DNA from: Dermanyssus gallinae
Lineage: Eukaryota; Arthropoda; Arachnida; Mesostigmata; Dermanyssidae
Assembly (NCBI GenBank): GCA_003439945.1
Contig: QVRM01006044.1
Coordinates: 28,681 to 92,680 of the forward strand
Length of the DNA: 64,000 nt
Direction: 5' to 3'
This document shows positions 1-12,029 of the stretch, piece after piece. The position numbers and the translations under genes are program-made. The stretch's first letter is position 1. Each line of letters opens with the position of its first letter. The notes under the pieces are model-generated. The model searched no databases and was not told the DNA's origin. It saw only the letters and a program-made list of their open reading frames with translations.

Positions 1-50
1 GCCTGTTTCACGTCAGATCATCCACCTTTATCTTTCTCTCTTTCTACATT

Positions 51-76
51 TATATATATATATTTATATAAAAATA

Positions 77-107
<31 letters not shown>

Positions 108-130
108 CTTTCTCTCGCTCTCTCTCTCTG
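51..130. repeat. (TA)n followed by (CT)n
   Basis: TA and TTTATA runs pass into TCTCTCTCGCTCTCTC. Confidence 0.9.
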
Positions 131-389
131 TTAGCATACTTGCCCTCTTGGTACCCGACGCTCGGTTTTCTGTGCGCCTTCTCTTTTTGTAGCTATTGCT
201 GGCGCTGCCATGTTGGCACTGCGGCTAACGAGCGTCGCCGGTGAATCCGCGCGCGGCGGTGAATCACGCTCTGACCATGTGCGATTCCGCGTAATTCCGC
301 TGCCATAATGACGCTGCGTCGATGACTAGTTGCGGTTGGCTCTTTGCAACAGCGATCGAATCAACAGCAATAAAACTGAACCAACATCA

Positions 390-1115
390 ACGACGACGAC
401 GACGACGACAACAGCAATAACACAAAATGAACCTGCAACAGTAACAATAACAGCAAAAAGGCCAGTTGTAGCAAAAGTGACAACAACAGCAACATTAATA
501 TGAGATTTCATAACAGAAACAGCAACATAACTATGGCACAATAACAGCAACAACAACAACAATAACAGCGACGACAACAGCAACAACAAGACAACAACAA
601 CAGCGACGACGACGACGAGAACAACAACAAGAACAACAACAACAACGAGCAGAAACAGAAAAGGCGATACAGACAGAAACAACAACAAATAGAAAAAACA
701 TACAATGAAAACAAGACGCCGGTAACAACAACAACAATTAGCAGAAACAGCAAAGACCATACAGGTTTAGGACAAGAACAAGAACAAATAGACAAAAAAC
801 AATGAAGACACGACGCCGACAACAACAACAACAACAACAACAGCAATAGCAACAACAATGCAGTGTCAAATTAGTTGTATTGTGATGGGACGGCGCTTGG
901 CTTTGTGGCCGCGTTTCAGCGTTCACTCCTGAGAGCGAGTGGACGTGACTCGTCAACAAGCAGGCACATGCTGGGTGCTGGACTGCTTCAGTTACTACTA
1001 TCATACATCCAGATCCAGTGCGGAGCCAGCCACAGAACAGACAACGTTTTGGCCAGACTGGTCGTGAGCTGAATGAGCTAGCGGCAACAGCAACAACAAC
1101 AACAACAACAACCAA
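390..1115. repeat. CAA/CAG/GAC trinucleotide-rich tracts
   Basis: Long stretches of CAA, CAG and ACG triplets on the plus strand lie at 390-860, plus a shorter (CAA)n at 1087-1113. The apparent poly-Leu, poly-Val and poly-Cys frames here are products of the repeat. Confidence 0.9.
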
Positions 1116-1734
1116 CAACGAGAGGCAGGCTGGCAAAGCTGGGCAAAGAGCTCTCGATGTGGTGAAGGCAGGTGACTCATTATGGTGGCCACTGCACACC
1201 GAGGAACACATAGGAACCTCCCCGGCCGCCAGCATGGCAACAGCCTGTCCGGTCTCCAGTGTGGCTTAAGGACGTCTGGCCAGCGTAGCTTGGGCTGCGT
1301 GCGGGCTTTTTTTTTGCGCGGTGGGGAGCGGGGTTCTGTTTCTGCTAGAGGTTTTAAGAATTTCTCGCCGTTTAGCGTGTCTGCGTCTAGCCGGCAAGCT
1401 AGCTATTATAATAGTTCAGCTGGTGGTGACTCACAACCTACGACTTACAAACCGAAACTTTTTCGAGCCAACATTTAACGTCCACGGTTTTGCTCACAGG
1501 CCTACGAAACCCGAAACTTCCCCCCCCCCCCCTCCCACCACCACCACCCACCTCCTAAAGCGTCGGCATTGCCTAGCATTTCTTGTCTAGAATTTCTGTC
1601 TGTGTATCTGTCTGTGAGTAACAACTATAACTTGTCCATTGTAAGGTTGCGTGCCATGGTTGCGATGACAAATTGGCACACCACCTGTAGGGCGGGCATC
1701 AAAAGCAGCTGCTGCATTTTTTTCTGCAGTAGAA

Positions 1735-1790
1735 GCTGTTGTTGTAGTTGTTGTTGTTGTTCGTGTTGGTGTTGTTACTGCTTCTTCTGG
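1735..1790. repeat. TTG-rich tract
   Basis: (TTG)n-like sequence, the reverse complement of the CAA tracts. A short (CAG)n lies at 1947-1963. Confidence 0.8.
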
Positions 1791-2175
1791 ATCTTCTGCT
1801 ATTGGTCCAGTTGTTCACTCGTCCCCGCCCCAGACGTTATTTCTTCGTTCAGCAGGAAATTTAGCAGGAAACAAACACGACGTGAAAGTGCAGCACAACT
1901 AATAGCAGAGCAGCAAACAGCTAGCAAACAGCGGCACTAATTAGTAGTAGCAGCAGCAGCAGCTGCTGTAATTAGTTAACGAGTCATCGTGGATAAGACA
2001 AGCTCTCCGAGCGAGTACAGGGGGAAAGACTGGGGCTGTATCGTCGGCCGTGCCTGCATCTATTTCCACTCGCTGCCCATACCTCTCCCCCCCCTCTATT
2101 TCTCTCTCCCTAGTCTTTCGCCCCTTCCTCGATTTCTTTTACTCTGTAAATGTTATGTTCATCTATGTGCGTTGG

Positions 2176-2339
2176 GTTGAAGTTGTATTAAAGAATGGTT
2201 CCAGCTCCTCGCCTCTTCCTGAGGCCATTTAGGTGAGAGGTTTTTAGTGGGTATTATGCCAACAACATCGGCATCAAGCCCTACACTACCCGCTCTGGGT
2301 GTGCGTAAAAGCATTTTTCTCTCTTACCAAAAAAAAATC
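2176..2339 (+). repeat. Dispersed 163-bp repeat R, copy 1
   Basis: It runs from GTTGAAGTTGTATTAAAGAA to (A)9. It is about 90 percent identical by eye to 23295-23457 over its whole length. The A-rich 3' end suggests a retroposed element. I see no clear A or B box in it. Confidence 0.85.
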
Positions 2340-3254
2340 TATGTGCGTTGCCTGCACCAGCTACAATGCAATTAATCAGTCAATTTTGGGAGGGGGCGAG
2401 CGAGTTCGAGATTGTCTTTTTTTCGTAACTATTAATTAACGCTTGTAAACTTGCGGTTAAGATTGTCATTTGCAACTGTAACTGTCCTCTTGCAAAATTG
2501 AGTTTAATATTGTGTTTTTGTAACTGTCAAGTTGGATTACTATTTGCTTTGCGTCACTAACGTACCAGCCAGATAGACAGTGGCCTGCCAGAGTTGTTTG
2601 TTATCGTCGGATCTCGTGTGAATCACACTATCGTAATAAAAGAAGTTCAATCGATGCACCAAGACATTGTGTGCATCTAGTCTAGAAGTTGAATCGTGAA
2701 TTGAAATTGTACGGAAAAATCTAGCAGTAATTAGATAGTCTCAACGATGGGCTGCCTAAACCCTACTTAGGGCGTAGACAACATTTATGAAGGACGAAGA
2801 CAGTGCGAGACAGATGGGTTAGTTAGGGACAGGATAGTTTAGGTAGATTGATATATCGACAAAATTACGGACCTCTAAAGATCGAACGCTGGCCAAGGAA
2901 TCATATCGACCCAAATGGCAAATGCTGCGTGTGTATGCTATGTATTACTGCTGCTACTACTTTTACTGTTATGCGATTGTGTGACTATGGGTATAGATTA
3001 GTAAGGAGTACTTTTCATAACTTAGTCAGAGAGACTACGCTACCCATCAACATTGGGTAGTAGCAATACCCTCTCTGTGCCCGTTATCATTGCTCTTAAC
3101 CACCTCGACTAATATAGCTACCGATTTATCTAGCGCCAGATCGGCTTGGCGTTGGGCAATACGTAGACATAGACGCGTGCGAAGGCGATTGTTACCCATT
3201 ATGCAACCCCTATAGTAGAGTTGAAGAATGCAAAACAACAGCCATTTGCCACAC

Positions 3255-3257
<3 letters not shown>

Positions 3258-3288
<31 letters not shown>
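3258..3288. repeat. (TA)n microsatellite
   Basis: About 15 TA units. Confidence 0.9.
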
Positions 3289-3291
<3 letters not shown>

Positions 3292-4854
3292 TGCCAGATT
3301 TAGCAAGCAGGCGAGTTCTCAAAAAGAGTGCAAGAGTGATATATCAATACCTCTTACATGGAAGACCAGTCCGGGCATCACGATTGTGTCACGGCATAGT
3401 GGCATCAAATCATGGAGCAAACAACATGGAGTCAACAACAGACAGGAAGAGACAGTGCCCGTCCTGACCTAGTACGTAACCCAGTGAACAACATGTACGA
3501 ATTACGTACACGTTCACATGATTAAACAAAACTGCACAATGGAACCGTTAAACAGCATGAGAATACCGACAAAAATAAGCTAACAATTTATTTTCTACTA
3601 GTATTATTATAATCAAATGGGAGTATAAAATTGAAGCAAGTTAACTAACTTTGTGATTGGTTTGCTGAAATGGTATTGATCCCATCGTACTGGGTTGCGT
3701 TTCCGCGGATTTTACGTGGCCGCCTGGTGGTTATTTCTCTGTATTGATCACGATTTGTCTTCGGTCTACAGGTCACCAAACCACGCAGAAACAGCCTGAA
3801 TAAGCAACTAGAAACGGCTTATTGATGACAATCAGTCGCGTCGTGCTTCCACCCTCCCATAATCGTCTAGTTTGATTGTTTTGTTTTTTGAGGAGGATAA
3901 GACGCAGTTACCTACAGGAGTACGCCGCCTGGTGGTCTTCCACGGCAGTGTGGGGCTCGGGCCCCCGACAGTTGATCGGAGCACTAGTTCCGTGTTAAGA
4001 CCCGTGTCCATACAACATACCTCCGCCCCCCTTAATTTTTTTCTTTTCTTCTTTTTCCTTCTCCTTCGATTGTCTTCTCTGCAAGCCCGGCTCATCATGA
4101 CCAGTACTAGCAGGGCTGACAGAAGAGTAAGTGCTAGATGCCGTTCGGATCATTTGGCCATGGTCGCGCGTCGAGTTCTTCTGCTTGTTGCCACACTTCA
4201 AAGCATGCCAGCTGTAATATTCGACTATTTTTCAACAACTTTATTAGTAAATAACAGTTCCACAGAAGAACAGCTAGGAGTCCCTGTAGGCGTCCTCGGA
4301 ATGTTGTTATCTGCCACCGTAAAGACGCATCAACCAAGTATGAACATCGAAGACCCTTATTTTTGTGTCGGAGCTCGTGGATCGATGTTTAGCTTCCTTA
4401 ATGGCCCAGACGGCATTAGCAGTTACAACAGAGGGTCCGAGCCGATAGCTACGGCGGGAGCTGACGCTGAGGCTCAAAATTGTTACGGGCTTCTCGCATA
4501 TCGTCTCTCTCCCTTTCGCTTTCTCTCGCTTGTGTCTTCTCTCTCCATAGAAAAGAGGTCTGCAAAATCGGATGAAATTGCTGGATTAAGCAAAGTAGGA
4601 CTGAGTCGCTCTCGTTTGCCTGTTCTTTTGGTCGTAGCTGGTGCACTGCTTAGACTGGACCTGATTCAGCTGCTGCCGCTGCGTTGTAACTAATCAAATT
4701 TGAACCTCAAGAATTTAGCACCACAAGTAATGATTCCTAATAATTTCTACTATGCGATTTTAAGGCGATTTTTCGTTTTCGATCATGCTGTAACTGTGTT
4801 TAGTCTATATTGTGCTCTAATAGTATCATAAATGATAATAACTGATTTTATTAA

Positions 4855-5049
4855 TGCAAGATTGTTTTGAAACCACAAATTGAGTCAGCGACTTGTTTCG
4901 TCAGAGTCGTCGGTCAATTCCACTTTGTCCTGGCAACACACAATAAGCATTGTTGTCGAAAATTTAATTGCAAGTGTCGAGCCACCAAAATCCTTTGAGC
5001 CCGGCAATCCCCATTTCGTTGGCACGGCACTCCCATTACCTAGCGAGGT
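4855..5049 (+). other. Exon-like ORF ending in a consensus donor
   Basis: An open frame ends VENLIASVEPPKSFEPGNP and ALPLPSE at GAG|GTGAGT. A TTAATGCAAG acceptor-like site lies 5'. The family is unrecognised. It may be chance. Confidence 0.2.
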
Positions 5050-6719
5050 GAGTAAACTCAGCAAAAAGTTTGGAATTCGTTTTTCCGCTATTTTATTGCG
5101 CTCTCCGTTTTTTGTTGCTAAAATCTTATTCGTTTCCTGACTGATTTGGCGGCTATTCCAGTTATCAGACAATCGATCCGCGATGTGCTTGAAGATTTGA
5201 ACGAGGGGTATTTACATTCAACGTAATAAAATTTGAACTTATAGTCACAGGAGGCATCTCTTGAGATAGCGTGTTCCAAATGATTACGGAAGTACTTATT
5301 AATATAACCGAGCGCCCTATATATTATATGCGTTCCTCTGGGGTCCGGGGGGATTCCATTTTAGCCCCTCCCACAAAAATACAGGACTTTTTAAAAATGT
5401 TCTTACCATTAATAAGTATGCAGTTACCGGCGGCTTTCTGGCTCTTCCAGACCGGATTCCGGACCTCCAATTTCACCAAAGGTCTCGCTGCCTATAATGA
5501 CACCACCTAAATGTAATTAGGCGAGATGCTGAACATGAGCTAAGAAGAAAGATCGTTTGGTAAAAGCAAATCTTTCTATATATGGAGGAATTTTGGCATT
5601 GCTATCGAAATCGCTCTTCCGACAATAGCATCCGATCTGTAAAAAAATTGCGGAGGATCTCTCATCAACCAGAAAACGAGCCGTATTCCAGGTAGCATAG
5701 CACCTCTTTAGTCAAGGCTGGGCTCGCAATGAACCGTCGGCACCATCCTCATTTCGTCTGCATGATGGCGGCTATCAGGATAAGTACTTCAGTCTGTGAG
5801 TCTTTCATGTAAGCGTCGTCATGTGATAATGAACCGGTTCAGATAGCCTGCATCCACTAAGTTGTCTTAAACATCCCGGCAATGTTACAAGACACGCAGA
5901 CTTAGCATCGTTAGAGCCGTAAAGAAAGTAAAAGTGTCTCTCCCGACTAAACCAAGAAACCTTTTGGGATAATGGTGAGCTACGATCTGTCACGTCACTA
6001 CTTCCGTATGGTCGCACGCTAAAAGCCTAGTTTGAGAGGCTTTCCATTCTATACCAACGCGGAAATGTTTATATCTTCGGAAGGACTTTGCAAGACGCAT
6101 AGAAGAAATACTAACAATCGATGAAAGGCACAGTTTTTAGACACAACCGTCCACACCTCACAATTGTTTTGATTTTGTAAAATTGAGCACAATACTACCC
6201 GGTGGTGGCCGAAGTGAATGGTGAGCACGTAACGCACCAGAGCCATACATGGCTGAAGCTTTCTTATTAGAATCTACATGCATTTCACGGCGGGTGTGAT
6301 TTCCTTTCCGGCCGAATAGACCGGTTACGACGAAAACTTTTTTCAATTTACGAGCTCGCGGATCCACTAATCTCTGTTACACAAACGAAGAATTGTTATA
6401 ACGCAAAATTCAGCGAGGTTTTAGATTGAGTTTGCCTAATCTCGTGCACGTAGCCGATCCCATTAATCTACCTTACTGGTTTCCATCATGCATTTTACCA
6501 GTTAATCTCTCTCTCTCTCTCTCCCTCTCTATATATGTATATATATACAATTAAATGTTGCCATAGTATCCGCTAGTCAGCCCTCCCCCCCGGTAAGCAG
6601 AGCAAAGCGTCACGCACATAGATATACTGAGATGGATAAGAGCCACTCGATCGATGTAACAGTGTGCCAATCAGTTGTAAGCTTGCCTACGTGCCCATCG
6701 TATAACGTCGTATTGCTTG

Positions 6720-6760
6720 CGTCGTCATCGTCGTCGTCGTGTTGTTGTCGTTGTTGTTAG
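6720..6760. repeat. Short TCG/TTG tract
   Basis: The triplet repeat TCGTCATCGTCGTCGTCGTG is followed by TTG units. Confidence 0.75.
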
Positions 6761-7049
6761 GATTGTGTTATTCTATGTACGGTCATGCAGAACGCAGGAG
6801 TACTCCGACAGCGTTCTTTCAGCTGCAGAGCTTTCCGATAACGGGACGGAACTGCAGTAGAGATCGATAGATTGAACTCTCGATACGCCAGCTTCAACGC
6901 CAGCTTCCGCCCGCCCGTCCATCTGCACGTATATGCATACAGACATAAGCGAACATGCAAATACATATACCAAGATGGAAAGATCAGACAAACCGAATGA
7001 ACAACAGCAGCAGCACGTCCAATTGTCATGGCAGTAAGCAATTCTAGGT

Positions 7050-7105
7050 TGTTGTTGTTATTGTTAATGTTATGGTTTGTTGTTGTTGTTGTTCTTGTTG
7101 TTGTT

Positions 7106-7162
<57 letters not shown>

Positions 7163-7300
7163 GTTGTCGCTTGTTTATCGTTGTTCGCATATGTTGTTGT
7201 TTTGTTGTTGTCGCTGTTATCGTTGTCGCATATGTTGTTGTTGTTGCTCTTGCTTATTGTTGTCGTTTCTGTTGTTGTTGTTTGTTATCGTTGGTCGACA
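7050..7300. repeat. TTG trinucleotide tract
   Basis: About 250 bp is dominated by TTG/TGT triplets, with a pure run of roughly 20 units at about 7105-7160. Confidence 0.92.
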
Positions 7301-7668
7301 GAAATCGATACCAAAGTAGTACCGATTCCTCACCCCGTTGCCCCCCCCCCCCGCGCTACTGGATAAAGCTTTCCGACGGCGGCAGTAGCTACAGCAGTTA
7401 CAACAACTCTATGGTCGTCGTCGTCGTCTCGCCAACGTTTGCGCTGCACCGTAGCCGCCCCGCCGCTGTATATTTGCAAGGTCTGTAGGCAGTAGCAATC
7501 TGTACGGGACGAGGTCGGTGGCTTCGCTTCAAGACGCGATCGATGGAGCTGCCGCGAACTTCACACAGAGAGCACGGCGGCACTTCACCGTCTCGGCTCA
7601 TTTGCCTCCCTTAGCTTGGATATAATACGTCCGTTGTCCGTTGAATGGGGGATGAGTTCGACAGACTT

Positions 7669-7683
7669 AAAAGAGTGTATTAT

Positions 7684-7738
<55 letters not shown>

Positions 7739-7756
7739 AGAATAATACACTCTTTT
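7669..7756. repeat. Palindrome with (TA)n centre
   Basis: The left arm AAAAGAGTGTATTATTCTCT (7669-7688) is the exact reverse complement of 7737-7756. The spacer is almost entirely (TA)n, itself self-complementary, so all 88 bp can form one hairpin. Confidence 0.92.
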
Positions 7757-7766
7757 TCTATGAAAA

Positions 7767-8344
7767 TAGCGCCAATTGCATCATACGGGATCCAGCTTGT
7801 ATGGGCAAAACTAAGCTCGACTCAAACTTGGTGCTCTCGATCGTGTGAAACCAGCTTATTTGAAGCGGGTACTAGGTTTACATACGTCAGCATACAACCG
7901 CCTCACGTATTTGCTGTGCGATGCTCCACTATTCGTGGAACAGGTCAAAAAACAGTTTGCGTTTCCAGACACTCCTGCATACAGCGAGTTCATACGGCGA
8001 TATGAAGAGAAAATGGCAGAGATCGATCCACATTTTTACATGACAGATGCAATAATTAGGTCAGAATGGAAGGGTACGAGCAGGACAAACAGGCACATGA
8101 CCACCCGCTTTGCTGTAGACGGTTTTCATCACCTTCTATGTCAGAAAGACGCTTGCCATGAACCCTGTGACACATGTGTTTGTAAATATTGTTATGATAT
8201 ATGCCTAAGATATCATGGCAGTGAGTGTAATGTAATCCCCTCTCTAACAAAGCTGGCACTGAACGATTTTTAATATTGATATCATTACGAGACTGTAGTG
8301 ATATCGATTGTACTATTGTATATTTTACCCAATCTGGTGAGTAA

Positions 8345-8350
<6 letters not shown>
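7767..8350 (+). pseudogene. LINE ORF2 C-terminal fragment with zinc-binding domain, copy 1
   Basis: One frame gives SYGIQLVWAKLSSTQ and, after a frameshift at about 7820, LDRVKPAYLKRVLGLHTSAY, PLFVEQVKKQF and FIRRYEEKMAEIDPHFY. It ends in a Cys/His-rich domain with GFHHLLCQKDAC and a CxCx2Cx3CxRYHx2EC cluster (8150-8235). The stop is at 8273 and the 3' tail runs into (A)11 and then (TA)n. The '(V)K...LKRVLGL' phrase is typical of the region after the LINE RT domain. Related copies lie at 11.5-11.96 kb and 12.85-13.09 kb. Confidence 0.75.
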
Positions 8351-8351
<1 letters not shown>

Positions 8352-8375
<24 letters not shown>

Positions 8376-8378
8376 TAT
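8352..8378. repeat. (TA)n at the end of a LINE poly(A) tail
   Basis: (A)11 passes directly into (TA)13. It terminates the LINE copy 1 fragment. Confidence 0.9.
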
Positions 8379-8399
8379 AACACAATTGCTATTCGGAAA

Positions 8400-8516
8400 G
8401 CAACACGGGTGACTTCTGTGAAGCAGAATGTCTGCACTTTTTCTTTTATGCATGTATATATATACGAAGAGTAACACGAGTGACTTCTGAGAAGCAGAAT
8501 TTTCTTTACTTTTTCT
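8400..8516. repeat. Imperfect direct duplication of about 45 bp, 71-bp spacing
   Basis: CAACACGGGTGACTTCTGTG and AACACGAGTGACTTCTGAG each lead through AAGCAGAAT to ACTTTTTCT. A TATATATA stretch lies between them. Confidence 0.8.
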
Positions 8517-8560
8517 ACGAAACAAGTAATTTTAAGTCCTTTGGATCGCAATGTCAAGCC

Positions 8561-8563
8561 ATA

Positions 8564-8608
<45 letters not shown>
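8561..8608. repeat. (TA)n microsatellite
   Basis: About 24 units with one GT interruption. Confidence 0.9.
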
Positions 8609-8609
<1 letters not shown>

Positions 8610-8610
<1 letters not shown>

Positions 8611-9586
8611 GCAAGTAGTAATAATCGAATTTTGCTCTTTCAAACAAACGTAGCCGGTGTTTCCTTTAACATTCGTCACCTGCACTACAAGGATCATTGC
8701 TCAACGTCAAAGTTTTGTCGTAGACAGGCGGAGTGGTACAAGGCACTGGGACAACAAATCTTGGTTTACTGAGTTTGTAAGTTTGTAGTTATACTAGTCA
8801 CGCATGGCACGCTAGTGACGCATGTGCACCATGCATTCCAGCGTGCGTCACCAGCACCACCCCCTTTCAATCGTAGTGGCACAAGTCCAGGTTTATTCAG
8901 TACGTGAACGGCTGTTTAAAGTACAATTTCTGATTTGTAAGCAAGAATTATAACGAGGTAGATGCGTAGAGTCGCGTTTGGAAGTGAAGTCCGCAGACGT
9001 ACTCAGAGGTCGAGAAAAGATAGTGCTGCTCTAGACAGCAAGAGGACAGAACAAAGCTGCTGACGACTCATAGGAAGCCAGCACTGACGAAAACCCTGCG
9101 TCTCAATTGATTGCGCCCAATATTTCCATTGATTCATCGAGCGCCGCAGTGTACGTATTGCCGTCACGCCGAACGTGAACACGCTCGGCTCCAGTGTCGG
9201 TGAAATCCGTGTATTATGTGTGTGTGTGTGTGCGTGTCTCCAATGCTGCCCGCCTCCCCCATTGGCTAGCTCGCGATTCGGCGGATCCACCATTGGATTC
9301 CTCAGAGGTGTTGTATGCGTTCTCGATTTGTATGCTTTTTCCTTCCTTGATTGGCCAGCTGCGCATTACACTACGGTTTCGCATATGACTTTGCGACGAT
9401 TTGCAAAAAAAAGCTTTTTAATACCCCGAAAAAATCGAACGACGAAATAACAATGCCCATTGGAAACAAAGACCCTATCCAATTCCGACACAATACGTCA
9501 GGTAGGAAATAGGCATTGTTAATTGAAATATACATTGTTAATGCCGTGCACACGTTCCCAGGAGATAACTGTCGCTCCACTTACAT

Positions 9587-9590
<4 letters not shown>
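8610..9590. other. No recognisable gene
   Basis: A (GT)n tract at 9216-9236 is the only structure noticed. Confidence 0.5.
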
Positions 9591-9621
<31 letters not shown>

Positions 9622-9626
<5 letters not shown>

Positions 9627-9864
9627 AGTGATTAGTGACCACGATTAGCGAAAGATCGATAGTTCGAGCCCTGGCCGTGCTGGTTGAATTTGTTGGACGT
9701 GGTTGTCATTGCCTTACTGCTACATACGTCTGCTAGAGAAAGCCTATATAATTCCAGTACGAGAACGCGATGACGATAGATGCATTTAGACGATATCGTG
9801 CCACAGGCAACTTAGCCCATTACGAGCGTCTAAAATGTGGTTGTCAGAGTGTCAAAAAAAAAAA
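9622..9864 (+). mobile_element. Probable tRNA-derived SINE, family 3
   Basis: A B box, AGTTCGAGCCC, lies about 40 nt after a possible A box in GTAGTGATTAGTG. An unrelated body of about 180 bp follows, ending in (A)11 that runs into (TA)n. (TA)n also abuts the 5' end. There is only one copy in the window, so it rests on the promoter-like boxes and tail. Confidence 0.5.
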
Positions 9865-9882
9865 TATATATATATATATATA

Positions 9883-10464
9883 ATACAATGTTAATGAAAT
9901 GAAAAAGACATTGAGATCTATGTTGTGGGAATTTGATTTACTTAATGCTTAGGCTGTGTTGTAGGAACATTATATGCTGGCTCACGTGCTACACATATGG
10001 CATGCTCCTTTTAGACAGATGTGGTAGATGTCACCATGCCGCGTCATTCTGCACGTGACTTTTGAAATGTGATATCTTCTACAGTTGAAATCTGTAAAAC
10101 TTGTTGGCCATAAAGTGTACTCACTCGCACTCTAAGTTGTCGTTGATTGACTATCGAGCAACAAAGACATGAAACAATATTCTTGTTTTGTTCAATCGCA
10201 CACGACACAAATACTGTCAAACTGCTGACAAAAATTTAAAATATTTACTGCTATGGGCTACATCGAAACATTATGTATTCCTTACTGCGCTCATTGTTGA
10301 CCGACAGATGGCACGCCTGACAGAAGAATCGCATTTACTGTGCTCACATACCTGCACACACACATGTGCACAGTACAAACAAGATTATAATTTGGCCTCA
10401 ATTCTTCGGAGTTTTTTGTTTCGCACTCAGGTCTTCTGTAATATTTGGTCATATTGACGGCGTC

Positions 10465-10465
<1 letters not shown>
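9883..10465. other. No recognisable gene
   Basis: Unique AT-rich sequence. A CACACACATGTGCACA stretch near 10355 is the only pattern seen. Confidence 0.5.

Positions 10466-10469
<4 letters not shown>

Positions 10470-10498
<29 letters not shown>
10470..10498. repeat. (TA)n microsatellite
   Basis: About 14 units, 60 bp before the LINE C-terminal end. Confidence 0.9.
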
Positions 10499-10499
<1 letters not shown>

Positions 10500-10561
10500 T
10501 GAGTTACAGAAGGAACATTCGTCAAGTAGTCAACGCCTACTTATAACAAAGTAGACGTTCT

Positions 10562-10830
10562 TTAATTGCATAGGGATTTTCGACGCCGGCTCGGTTCGGC
10601 TACGACAGAAAAGCGAGTATCTTGCTCGTGGGCAATGAACTGTATCGATCGACGCAGCGTTCCGTGTTGAATTTCAGTCGATGATCTCTGTAGCAAAAAC
10701 TGCCATGCCCTCCTATCGCCGGTTGCCGTAGCGACCCCGGTTCCCAGCTCAGCCAGAAAACTTCGTGAGGTTTTTCCCATTGGGCCCAATGTCTCAAAGG
10801 CGATTGGTCGAAGACTACTTTTTATACGTC
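10562..10830 (-). pseudogene. LINE C-terminal end fragment
   Basis: The frame reads RPIAFETLGPMGK, SFLAELGTGVATATGD and FLLQRSSTEIQHG. This is the extreme C-terminus of the retrotransposon class also seen at 37.2 kb (there LTKELG ... FLRQRMSLELQRGN). Nothing upstream of about 10830 is recognisable. (TA)n tracts lie on both sides within 100 bp. Confidence 0.7.
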
Positions 10831-10884
10831 GTATTGGTATCGAGCATGGAATCAGAGTCGCAGGCCATCTCTAGCACACAGTCT

Positions 10885-10887
<3 letters not shown>

Positions 10888-10952
<65 letters not shown>
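10888..10952. repeat. (TA)n microsatellite
   Basis: About 32 uninterrupted units. Confidence 0.93.
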
Positions 10953-10954
<2 letters not shown>

Positions 10955-11495
10955 ATTTATTATTTGCTTTATATGCATAAAGTATACATGTTGAAATATC
11001 TGGAGTTGACTGCTGGGAGAAACGGTCCTTGTGGCAGCATGGCCGCCGACTCTCTCTCTATATATGCATCTATAAACATATCTAAACTAAGCAGTTGACT
11101 TAGTTTCGGAAAATTAGTTTTATAACGCACATAACGCAATGAGCTCACAATTTATTTTAATATTCGCACACGACAATTTTAGTTTAGTTAAAATATGGGA
11201 TTTCACGAGGAAGCGAGCTCCAGATCATGTGTATATACAGTAAGCAAGGGCTTGAACACTAGACTCTTTAGCGACGAATGGTAATATACTTCAAATGTTG
11301 ATGACGATAGCAGTAGGCTAAAACATAAATCGTCGGCAAAAGTATAGTTCTTAAGGCATAATTTGCCCAAATTACACATCATATTTATTCACAATAGTTA
11401 TTGGTAGTAGGATTGGATAGTAACACATGGTTCGTTACGAAATTATAACAATAACTCGTTCACACGCACCTGTAAGGAGTATGATACTATTGCCG
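10953..11495. other. No recognisable gene
   Basis: AT-rich unique sequence, probably the decayed 3' flank of LINE copy 2. Confidence 0.4.
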
Positions 11496-11960
11496 AATAT
11501 ATTAGAACGTGATAGCGACAGATGTTGCACTCATCACAAATTTTACACACATAGTCGTCAATACCATAACATTCACTCTTAGGGCACATATAATGGTGAT
11601 AACCGTGCCATGTTATTCAGCACACTAATGGTCGGTTACTTTGAAAGGCACGTTTCCACTTCTCCGAGCGAAACGCAGGCCCATCTGTATAGTTACACAT
11701 AGCAAAATTTACGTTTCGGTCTTTTCTGATTGTTCTGTACATATCGAGTGCAATTGTAGTGGTCGCTAATGTGTCTAGCATTAAGTCTTCTACCAGAGTG
11801 CGTTCTCCGCATAGCTTTAGTGCCAGGGTAGCTGACGCGTTCTTGGGTAATCCCAGTACACGTTTTATAATGCACGTTTTTACACAGTCCACATTTTTGA
11901 CATCGCGTAATGTTAGGTGCGGCGCAATTACTGGGAGACATCGGGATCATTCTCATCCTG
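11496..11960 (-). pseudogene. LINE ORF2 C-terminal fragment with zinc-binding domain, copy 2
   Basis: The frame gives VIAPHLTLRDVKNVDCVK, CIIKRVLGLPKNAS and LVEDLMLDTLA, and after a stop HGYHHYMCPKSECYG and CKICDECNICRYH. It aligns co-linearly with copy 1 (LVWAKLSSTQ...LDRVK...LKRVLGL...FVEQ and the same Cys/RYH cluster). It is truncated on the 5' side by a (TA)n tract at about 12000. Confidence 0.72.
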
Positions 11961-11992
11961 AATATGTTCATTGCTGTTTCAAGATCCACGTC

Positions 11993-11996
<4 letters not shown>

Positions 11997-12026
<30 letters not shown>
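11997..12026. repeat. (TA)n microsatellite bounding LINE copy 2
   Basis: About 15 units at the 5' limit of the recognisable LINE sequence. Confidence 0.88.

Positions 12027-12029
<3 letters not shown>

Larger units (their letters stand above)
2340..6500. other. No recognisable gene
   Basis: It contains a 7-bp hairpin CTACCCA...TGGGTAG near 3040-3060, a short TA tract, a 273-codon frame (3872-4693) with no recognisable domain, and one exon-like segment. No transposon homology was seen. Confidence 0.5.

Noticed and set aside
326..1235. Poly-Leu, poly-Val and poly-Cys ORFs
   Set aside because: They are translations of CAA/CAG triplet repeats; similar cases occur at 7.0-7.5, 22.2-22.6, 43.3 and 58.5 kb.
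3872..4693. 273-codon plus-strand ORF
   Set aside because: It is long for this window, but it has no recognisable domain and includes a pyrimidine-tract Phe/Leu run and Leu/Ser-biased composition. It is probably a chance frame.
7669..7756. Rho-independent terminator or bacterial hairpin
   Set aside because: The DNA is eukaryotic and the stem is AT-rich with a TA loop; no transcription unit ends here.
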